Assembly: GCA_022701965.1 (NCBI GenBank)
Contig: JAKONL010000455.1
Span: 1-13,634 of the forward strand
From: Burkholderiaceae bacterium
GTDB taxonomy: Bacteria; Pseudomonadota; Gammaproteobacteria; Burkholderiales; Burkholderiaceae
Length of the DNA stretch: 13,634 nucleotides
Direction of reading: 5' to 3'
Shown: positions 1-5,413 of the stretch, piece after piece
How the letters are laid out: each line of letters opens with the position of its first letter
Position numbering within the stretch: position 1 is the stretch's first letter
Translations under genes and position numbers: made by a program
The notes under the pieces: model-generated
What the model saw: the letters and a program-made list of their open reading frames with translations, nothing else
What the model was told of the DNA's origin: nothing
The model's database searches: none

Positions 1-537
1 GCGCTCACGCGCATCGCGCGCGACAACGGCCAGACGCTGCGCGTGCTGGAGTCGGTGGAAGCCGTCAACGACGACCAGAAGACCGTGCTGACCGACAAGG
101 TCTTCGCACGCTTCGGCGCCGACCTGAGCAAGCACAAGTTCGCGCTCTGGGGCCTGGCCTTCAAGCCGAATACCGACGACATGCGCGAGGCGCCGAGCCG
201 CGTGGTTATCGATGCGCTGCTGCGCGCCGGCGCGACCCTCGTCGCCCACGACCCGATCGCCGTGGCCGAGACGCGCCGCGTGCTGGCGCTCGACTTCGCC
301 GACGCGCCCGAGCTCCTCGAACGCATCACCTACGTCAAGGAAGCCGTGGGCGCGCTGGAAGGCGCGGACGCGCTCATCATCGTGACCGAGTGGAAGGCCT
401 ATCGCAGCCCGAACCTCGAACGCCTGAAGTCGGTGATGAAGTCGCCGGTGATCTTCGACGGCCGCAACCTCTACGAGCCGGGCCTGATGAAGGAAGCCGG
501 CATCGTCTACCACGGCATCGGACGCAACAGCGTCTGA
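1..537 (+). CDS. UDP-glucose 6-dehydrogenase, C-terminal part (5' end outside window)
   Basis: This is the C-terminal 178 residues of a UDP-glucose/GDP-mannose dehydrogenase family protein. The reading frame is open from base 1, so the true start lies upstream. The enzyme oxidises UDP-glucose to UDP-glucuronate with two NAD+ in the cytoplasm, supplying precursor for acidic polysaccharides. The best evidence is the FKPNTDDMREAPS segment near window residues 55-67, a hallmark of the UDP-binding C-terminal domain. It is followed by the Rossmann-like stretch ending in VAHDPIA, the IIVTEWKAY segment and the final IFDGRNLYEP. The N-terminal NAD-binding domain and the catalytic cysteine are not in view, so activity cannot be judged. 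A GDP-mannose dehydrogenase is less likely given the TEW and DGRN motifs. The product could supply UDP-glucuronate to pathways using the glycosyltransferase further along, but that link is inferred. Confidence 0.93.
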   Translation, partial: ALTRIARDNGQTLRVLESVEAVNDDQKTVLTDKVFARFGADLSKHKFALWGLAFKPNTDDMREAPSRVVIDALLRAGATLVAHDPIAVAETRRVLALDFADAPELLERITYVKEAVGALEGADALIIVTEWKAYRSPNLERLKSVMKSPVIFDGRNLYEPGLMKEAGIVYHGIGRNSV

Positions 538-607
538 AACCGGTTGAATCCGCGGGCCCGTCGCAGCCGTATCCGCTGCATGGCCCTCCCCGCAGCACAA
601 TCGACGC

Positions 608-1183
608 ATGACTGCCCCCCTTCCGGATGCCGAGTTGATGATGCTGCTCGATCGCGTGGGGCAGCGCGACGAAGCGGCGCTTCGCCTGCTCTACGAGCGC
701 GTTTCGCCCCGGCTCTTCGGTCTCGCGCTGCGCGTGGTCCGGCAGCGCGACTGGGCCGAGGACGTGCTGCAGGAAGCCTTCATCACGATCTGGCGCGTGG
801 CGGGCGACTACCGCAGCACGCTGAGCCCGCCGCTGGCCTGGATGGGCCTGATCGTGCGCAGCCGCGCGCTCGACCTGCTGCGCCGCAAGACCGCCGACCG
901 GACCCAGCTCACGCAGGAGTTCGACGAGATGATGGCCGACACGCTGGAGTCGGATGCGCGCGATCCGATGGATCTCGCCGACGCGAGCGAGCAGGCCTGG
1001 GCCCTGCGGCAATGCCTGCAGCAGCTCGAAGGCCCGCAGCGCGAAGTGGTCAGCCTCGCCTACCTGCGCGACCTGAGCCATGGCGAACTGTCGGCTCAGC
1101 TCGGATTGCCGCTCGGCACCGTCAAGACATGGATCCGCCGCGGGCTCGAGAAACTGCGCATCTGCATGACGCGCTACGCATGA
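608..1183 (+). CDS. ECF-family RNA polymerase sigma factor
   Basis: A 191-aa extracytoplasmic-function sigma factor, expected to direct RNA polymerase to a small regulon. Region 2 spans about residues 27-93, including the YERVSPRLFGLALRVV helix and the core-binding/-10 recognition segment DWAEDVLQEAFITIWR (about 48-63). Region 4 spans about 133-187, with a helix-turn-helix around LSHGELSAQLGLPLGTVKTWIRRGLEKLR. Length and two-domain layout are typical of the family. The ATG at 608 lacks a clear Shine-Dalgarno. ATGs at 638 and 641 are in frame, but the PDAELMMLL lead-in resembles normal ECF N-termini, so I keep 608. The anti-sigma gene follows after 10 bp, and such pairs are usually co-transcribed and often autoregulated. 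I see no convincing promoter in the 70 bp upstream: TTGAAT at 544-549 and CGTAT near 568-572 are weak. The inducing signal is unknown. Confidence 0.93.
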   Translation: MTAPLPDAELMMLLDRVGQRDEAALRLLYERVSPRLFGLALRVVRQRDWAEDVLQEAFITIWRVAGDYRSTLSPPLAWMGLIVRSRALDLLRRKTADRTQLTQEFDEMMADTLESDARDPMDLADASEQAWALRQCLQQLEGPQREVVSLAYLRDLSHGELSAQLGLPLGTVKTWIRRGLEKLRICMTRYA

Positions 1184-1193
1184 GGCTCGCGAC

Positions 1194-1961
1194 ATGAATC
1201 TTTCCCGCTCCTCCGAACGCCTCGAGCTGCTAGCGGCGAGCTATGCGCTCGGCACGCTGCGCGGCGGCGCCCGGCGCCGTTTCGAGGCCGTGGCGCGCGA
1301 ACAGGCGCCGGTGCGCGCCGCCGCGCTGATCTGGCAGGGACGCCTGTCCAGCATGACCGAGCTGCAGTCCGGCGTGGTGCCCGACGACGCGGTGTGGACC
1401 CGCATCCGCAACATGATCGATGTCGAGAAGTCCGGCCAGGCGCTGCAGCGGCAGCGCGCCGCCTCGGCCGCCGACTCAGCACGCGCGTCGGCGACGCCCG
1501 GCGGCTGGCTGCGCAGCCTGGCGCTCTGGCGCGGCGCGACCGCGGCGGGCGCGCTGGCTACCGCGTTCGCCGTCGTCGTCGGCATCGGCCTGCGCGACGA
1601 GTTGCGCAACGCCCCCGCCGTGCAGTACGTGGCCGTGCTGTCGGACGACAAGTCGGCCGCATCGATGCTGGTCACGTTCGACGCCGGCAAGCGCCAGCTC
1701 ACGCTGCAGCGCGTAGGCAGCTACAGCGAAGGTCGGGACAAGTCGCTGCAGCTGTGGGCGCTGCCGCCCGGCGGCGCGGCGCCCCGCTCGCTCGGCGTGC
1801 TGGGCGACGCGCCGGCGCTGCGCCTGACCGCCTCCGAGGCCGACGTGCGCGCCGTGCCGGCCCTGGCGATCAGCCTGGAACCGAAAGGCGGCGTACCGAG
1901 CGAACGCGGTCCGACCGGGCCGGTCCTGTTCAAGGGCCCGCTGATCGAGAAGACGCTCTGA
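1194..1961 (+). CDS. Membrane-anchored anti-sigma factor, RskA-like
   Basis: A 255-aa protein with anti-sigma factor architecture, expected to hold the upstream ECF sigma factor at the inner membrane until a signal releases it. Residues 1-75 form a short cytoplasmic domain (ASYALGTLRGGARRRFE at about 16-31) without the HxxxCxxC zinc motif of the ZAS type. A single transmembrane helix covers about 112-132. The periplasmic part (about 140-255) matches the RskA C-terminal domain, with SLQLWALPPGG at about 184-194 and a closing block ending GPTGPVLFKGPL. The ATG at 1194 is preceded by GAGG overlapping the sigma factor's stop region, suggesting translational coupling. By analogy with RskA/RseA-type factors it is probably inactivated by regulated proteolysis, but no protease gene of that kind is visible. 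Family assignment is confident; pairing with the adjacent sigma factor rests on gene order. Confidence 0.9.
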   Translation: MNLSRSSERLELLAASYALGTLRGGARRRFEAVAREQAPVRAAALIWQGRLSSMTELQSGVVPDDAVWTRIRNMIDVEKSGQALQRQRAASAADSARASATPGGWLRSLALWRGATAAGALATAFAVVVGIGLRDELRNAPAVQYVAVLSDDKSAASMLVTFDAGKRQLTLQRVGSYSEGRDKSLQLWALPPGGAAPRSLGVLGDAPALRLTASEADVRAVPALAISLEPKGGVPSERGPTGPVLFKGPLIEKTL

Positions 1962-2007
1962 TCCCCATCGAGCGAGATTTCGTTAACATTTTGTCGCCGA
2001 TCCGCCG

Positions 2008-2034
2008 GGAACTTGCCAACCCGGGCCGCTCCAA
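2008..2034 (+). promoter_or_regulatory. Candidate ECF-type promoter upstream of the SGNH hydrolase
   Basis: GGAACTT at 2008-2014 is identical to the -35 consensus of the classical sigma-E class of ECF promoters. TCCAA at 2030-2034, after a 15-bp spacer, fits the TCNAA-like -10. Transcription would begin near 2041, just ahead of the hydrolase start codons at 2051 and 2060. The -35 also lies within a small GC hairpin (CCGGG 2005-2009 pairing with CCCGG 2020-2024). Placement next to an ECF sigma/anti-sigma pair makes it attractive, but this is a motif match by eye only. Confidence 0.45.
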
Positions 2035-2050
2035 GAACGTTTCCGACTTC

Positions 2051-2884
2051 ATGGTGCCCATGAATCCTTCACGATCCGTACGCCTGGCGTTCACCGCCAT
2101 CTGCCTGGGCCTCGCGGCCTTCGGCGCGCAATCCGAACGCCTGCCCGCCTACCAGGGCGCAACGCCCGTCGTGCAACCGTCGCCGGAATACACGGCGGCG
2201 GCCACGCGCTGGAAGAGTTCGCTGTCGGCCTTCGCCGATTCGGACAAGGCGGCGGCCCCGGCGTCGGACGGCGTGCTGTTCGTGGGCAGTTCGACGATCC
2301 GCTTCTGGACCCATCTGGCGCAGGACTTCCGCCAGATCCCGGTGGTCATCAACCGCGGCTTCGGCGGCTCGACGATGAACGACTGCAGCCTGTTCACCAG
2401 CGAGCTGGTGCTGCGCTACAAGCCGCGCCACGTGCTCGTCTATGCGGGCGACAACGACCTGGCGGAGGGCCGCACGCCGATGCAGGTCATGGAGAGCTTC
2501 GCGCGATTCGCTTCGACCGTGCGTGCCGAACTCCCGGACACGCGCATCAGCTACATCTCGATCAAGCCCAGCCCGTCGCGCGAGTCGCTGCTGCCGAAGA
2601 TCCGGGAGACCAACGACATCATCTCCGCCTACGTCCGCACGCTGGCCAACAGCGAGTACATCGACATCTTCACCCCGATGCTCGGCGCCGACGGTCGTCC
2701 GCGTGCGGAGCTGTTCATCGCCGACCGCCTGCACATGAACGAGGCCGGCTACCGGCTCTGGCAGACGGTGATCTCGTCGCACGTGATGGAGGGCCGCGCG
2801 ATGGCCGGCGTTTCTTCGGCACCGCCGGTGCTGCTGGCCAACGAAACGGCCGGCGCCACGCCGGTCGTGCTCAGGAAGCCCTGA
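2051..2884 (+). CDS. Secreted SGNH/GDSL-type hydrolase
   Basis: A 277-aa SGNH-fold hydrolase, probably an esterase or deacylase acting on an ester or acetyl group in the envelope or outside the cell. An N-terminal signal peptide is visible (basic SRSVR, then hydrophobic LAFTAICLGLAAFGA). The family blocks occur in order. GSST stands in place of GDS, with likely nucleophile Ser81. GFGGST gives the oxyanion glycine. AGDND gives Asn135. DRLH gives the Asp225/His228 pair. The substrate cannot be read from the sequence. ATGs at 2051 and 2060 are in frame and neither has a good Shine-Dalgarno; both keep the signal peptide. The gene follows the anti-sigma gene by 89 bp and has its own candidate ECF promoter. 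Its 3' end overlaps the convergent OpgC-like gene by 14 bp. It may remove acyl groups from a glycan made by the neighbouring genes, which is inferred from context only. Confidence 0.86.
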   Translation: MVPMNPSRSVRLAFTAICLGLAAFGAQSERLPAYQGATPVVQPSPEYTAAATRWKSSLSAFADSDKAAAPASDGVLFVGSSTIRFWTHLAQDFRQIPVVINRGFGGSTMNDCSLFTSELVLRYKPRHVLVYAGDNDLAEGRTPMQVMESFARFASTVRAELPDTRISYISIKPSPSRESLLPKIRETNDIISAYVRTLANSEYIDIFTPMLGADGRPRAELFIADRLHMNEAGYRLWQTVISSHVMEGRAMAGVSSAPPVLLANETAGATPVVLRKP

Positions 2885-4049
2885 GCGGCCGTTCGGTCCG
2901 GGCCGCTGCTGCCGCGGCCTTGCGCTCGTCGACCCACAGCGTCGCGCGGGCCACGGCGTAGAGCCCGGCGAAGACCACCACCAGCAGCAGCGCGTCTCCC
3001 CACCAAGGCCGGGCGGTCTGGCTGCTGCCGAAGAACGCAAGCACCATCAGCACCGCGACCAGATGGGCGCAGAACACCGGCAACGACGCGGAGCCCATCG
3101 CCTCGAGCCAGTGAAGGCGCGGAATCCTGCGCGCGAGCGCGGGCCCGAAGCCGACCGTGACCACGCCCAGCGCAACGAGGTTGACGATGCGCAGCGGTCC
3201 GAGCTGCCACTTGTCGAACAGCATGTTGAGATGATCGTTGGCGCCGAACGCGGCCTGCCCGTTCGGCCCGTGGTGGCGCCAGTAGAAGCCGTACAGCGCG
3301 GTCGCCGTGGCCACGGCGAGCAGCCAGGCCGGAATCCGCAGCGGCCGCGCGCCGGGCGCGTTGCGGCTCGCGCCGAGCCAGAGCCCCATGAACCAGAGGA
3401 ACTGCCAGGCATAGGCGTTGAAGGCACCCATCTCCTGGAACGGCACCGGCAGGCCGGTCGCATCGACGACGTTGCGGTAGATCCATTCGCTGAACCCGAA
3501 CTGCGCCGCAGCCCAGATCGCGGTGCTCGCGAGCGCCACGACGAGCCAGCCGTGGCGCATCGCGTACGCCAGCACCCAGGGGCTCAGCAGCATGAAGAAG
3601 ATGTACATCGGCAGGATGTCGAGCAGCGCCGGTTCATAGACCAGCAGCAGGCCGAACAGGAAGCCGTCGCGCGGCTGCACGAGGTAGAACGACATCAGGT
3701 CCTTCACCGCCGGCTGGTCGATGCGCAGGCCGACGGCGGCGATGAAGGTGAAGAGGAACAGCAGCGTCGCCGCCTGCGCCATGTAGATCTTGAGGGCGCG
3801 CTGCAGGAAGGCGGTGCGCATCGCGTCGACGCCGTCGCGGTAGCCCAGGCGGCTGTAGACCAGCCCCGACATGAAGGCCGACAGCAGGACGAAGCCCTCC
3901 GCGGCCGAGACGAAGCCGAAGGGCTGCCCCAGCGGGTCGGTGAGGCGCGTGGGCAGGTGCGTGACCGTCATCAGCACCAGCATCAGCCCGCGCAGGGCAT
4001 CGATCTCCCAGTAGCGCGTCGCCGCAGGCGTGGGCGCCGCCGCTGCCAT
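2871..4049 (-). CDS. OpgC-like polytopic membrane protein (putative acyl/succinyl transferase)
   Basis: A 392-aa inner-membrane protein with about ten hydrophobic helices, matching the OpgC family. Members succinylate osmoregulated periplasmic glucans or modify other surface glycans. The diagnostic N-terminal part is RYWEIDALRGLMLVLMTVTH (residues 12-31), then SAAEGFVLLSAFMSGLVYSR (48-67). These correspond to the conserved DxLRG, helix-1 histidine and AEGFV elements of the family. Length is normal and the frame is intact. The ATG at 4049 lies 3 bp after the stop of the glycosyltransferase gene, so the two are surely co-transcribed and probably translationally coupled. The C-terminal tail after the last helix is short, basic and Ala-rich. 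No glucan synthase genes (opgG/opgH) are in this window, so the acceptor is unknown and a role in exopolysaccharide or lipid-linked glycan acylation is equally possible. The family call is strong; the reaction is inferred. Confidence 0.84.
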   Translation of the reverse strand: MAAAAPTPAATRYWEIDALRGLMLVLMTVTHLPTRLTDPLGQPFGFVSAAEGFVLLSAFMSGLVYSRLGYRDGVDAMRTAFLQRALKIYMAQAATLLFLFTFIAAVGLRIDQPAVKDLMSFYLVQPRDGFLFGLLLVYEPALLDILPMYIFFMLLSPWVLAYAMRHGWLVVALASTAIWAAAQFGFSEWIYRNVVDATGLPVPFQEMGAFNAYAWQFLWFMGLWLGASRNAPGARPLRIPAWLLAVATATALYGFYWRHHGPNGQAAFGANDHLNMLFDKWQLGPLRIVNLVALGVVTVGFGPALARRIPRLHWLEAMGSASLPVFCAHLVAVLMVLAFFGSSQTARPWWGDALLLVVVFAGLYAVARATLWVDERKAAAAAARTERPLRAS

Positions 4050-4052
4050 GCC

Positions 4053-5327
4053 TCAGTGCGACTGCGTGGCAGCGCCGGCGGGCACCATCAGGTCCCGGAT
4101 GGCGCCGACGACGGTGTCGCCGTAGGCCTTCCAGGAATAGCCGGCCGCATGGTGGGCCGCCTGCTCCTTCATCGCAACCAGCTCGGGACGGTGTTGGTTG
4201 AGCCAGGCGAGCTTCTCGGCGATCTTCTCGGGCGAGCGGATCGGCACCAGGAATCCGGTTCGGCCCTCGATCACCAGGTCGGCGCCGCCGGTGTTGGGCG
4301 TGATCACGACCGGCAGGCCCTGGCTCATGGCCTCCTGCATCACCAGCGCGCGACCCTCGACGATCGACGGCAGGCAGAACACGTCGCAGCTGCGCATCAG
4401 CTCGAGCACCTCGCCGTGCGGGCGGCTCCGCTCGTGCTTGAGCCCGGCGTACTGGCTCTGGTAGAACGCCGGGTCGGCCATCGGCGAGCCCAGCGCGATG
4501 AGTTCGATGTTCTCGCTCTTGAGCAGGTTCATGGCCTGCATCAGATCGCCCAGACCCTTGCGCTGCCCCATCTGGCCGGCGAAGAGCACGCGCAGCGGAC
4601 GCGAACGGTCGAGCGCGGCGTCCGACCAGCCGCCATTCCAGCGCGGCGGCGTGCCGAAGGGAGACATCACGCACGCCTTGTGCGCCGCCGACGCCGGCAG
4701 CGAATCGCGCACGAACTGGCTCGCCACGACGACCAGGTCGGCCTCGGCCAGCTCCTGCGTCTTGCGGTCGCGTTTCTCGGACGAATCCAGCAGGCCGCCG
4801 CCGAGCGTCGCCGCCCACTGCGGCAGGCGTTCGCTTTCCTCCCGCATCAGCTTGCGGCCGAGCTCCCAGTACGCGATCGGCAGGTCGTAGACGCGCCGGA
4901 TACCCAGCGTCTTGGCGCGGCGAAACGTGTGGAGCGCGCTGTCCTCGTAGGCGTAGACAGCGCCGAGCGGCTCGCGCGCATGCACGCTGCGGAGCGAGCC
5001 GGCGACGAAACGGTCGAAATCCTGGAACACGGCGTCGCCCGATGCGAAGCCTGCTTCGTGCCGCAGCGCCGACCTGAAGCCCAGCATCCCGCAGGCCACG
5101 CGCGTGAGTTCGCGCCAGCGATGCTGCAGCAACTGATCGCGCGGGACGTCGAAGCGGCGTCGCAGCCACTCGCGGCGCATGCCCGCGGGCATCAGCCGGA
5201 CCATGGCGCTCTGATGGTCGGCGGCCACGGTCGTCGCGAAGCGGGCCAGCAGGTCGGCGCGGGTCAGGGCATCGAGCATCGCCCGCACGTTTTGGTTGCC
5301 CGCAGGGTGGCTCAGCAGCACTTTCAT
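4053..5327 (-). CDS. Glycosyltransferase family 4 (GT-B fold)
   Basis: A 424-aa cytoplasmic or membrane-associated GT-B glycosyltransferase that transfers a sugar from a nucleotide donor to an unknown acceptor. The C-terminal donor-binding domain is clear. RVLFAGQMGQRKGLGDLMQA (residues 246-265) is the G-x-x-x-x-K-G loop. SIVEGRALVMQEAMSQGLPV (321-340) contains the E-x7-E motif, Glu324 and Glu332. TPNTGGADLVIEGRTGFLV (343-361) completes the family signature. The N-terminal half is poorly conserved, as usual for an acceptor domain. The ATG at 5327 (MKVLLSHPAG) gives a proper first beta strand. A TATGAT sequence on the minus strand (5336-5341) could be a -10 element so close that the message would be nearly leaderless. 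It is the first gene of a two-gene unit with the OpgC-like protein and divergent from the alpha-2-macroglobulin gene. The sugar specificity cannot be read. Confidence 0.9.
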   Translation of the reverse strand: MKVLLSHPAGNQNVRAMLDALTRADLLARFATTVAADHQSAMVRLMPAGMRREWLRRRFDVPRDQLLQHRWRELTRVACGMLGFRSALRHEAGFASGDAVFQDFDRFVAGSLRSVHAREPLGAVYAYEDSALHTFRRAKTLGIRRVYDLPIAYWELGRKLMREESERLPQWAATLGGGLLDSSEKRDRKTQELAEADLVVVASQFVRDSLPASAAHKACVMSPFGTPPRWNGGWSDAALDRSRPLRVLFAGQMGQRKGLGDLMQAMNLLKSENIELIALGSPMADPAFYQSQYAGLKHERSRPHGEVLELMRSCDVFCLPSIVEGRALVMQEAMSQGLPVVITPNTGGADLVIEGRTGFLVPIRSPEKIAEKLAWLNQHRPELVAMKEQAAHHAAGYSWKAYGDTVVGAIRDLMVPAGAATQSH

Positions 5328-5335
5328 AGCGCGCG

Positions 5336-5341
5336 ATCATA
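5336..5341 (-). promoter_or_regulatory. Possible -10 element for the glycosyltransferase/OpgC unit
   Basis: TATGAT on the minus strand matches the TATAAT consensus at five of six positions and is the only good -10 in the 86-bp divergent gap. No convincing -35 lies 16-18 bp upstream. Initiation 6-8 bases downstream would fall one to three bases before the ATG at 5327, implying a leaderless or near-leaderless message; no Shine-Dalgarno precedes that ATG. Confidence 0.25.
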
Positions 5342-5391
5342 GTGGAGCGGCCCACGTTTGCCGCGGCGTCCCGCCATTCGGGCGATGCGCT

Positions 5392-5410
5392 AACCTCGGC
5401 CGAGGAGGTT
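5392..5410 (+). promoter_or_regulatory. Shine-Dalgarno of the alpha-2-macroglobulin gene inside a potential hairpin
   Basis: AGGAGG at 5403-5408 is a full-strength Shine-Dalgarno placed 5 nt before the GTG at 5414, and it decides that start. The same bases can pair upstream: AACCTC (5392-5397) is the exact complement of GAGGTT (5405-5410), giving a 6-bp stem with a 7-nt loop. A competing perfect palindrome, CCTCGGCCGAGG, covers 5394-5405. Either structure would occlude the ribosome binding site, so translation may be controlled. The pairing is seen in sequence; the control is inferred. Confidence 0.5.
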
Positions 5411-5413
5411 GGA

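Noticed and set aside
538..560. Short palindromes AACCGGTT and CGGGCCCG after the dehydrogenase stop codon
   Set aside because: They are short, separate and lack a T-run. Palindromes of this size are expected by chance in GC-rich DNA.
2005..2024. GC hairpin CCGGG-N10-CCCGG as a terminator after the anti-sigma gene
   Set aside because: The stem is only 5 bp with a 10-nt loop and no T-run follows. It coincides with the candidate promoter instead.
1394..2050. Upstream extension of the SGNH hydrolase frame through the anti-sigma gene
   Set aside because: The extension is Arg/Ala-rich out-of-frame translation of the anti-sigma gene. A signal peptide begins at the ATGs at 2051/2060.
3063..5342. 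759-codon plus-strand open frame over the glycosyltransferase/OpgC region
   Set aside because: It is antisense to two genes with strong family motifs and translates to Arg/His/Gln-rich sequence without recognisable features.
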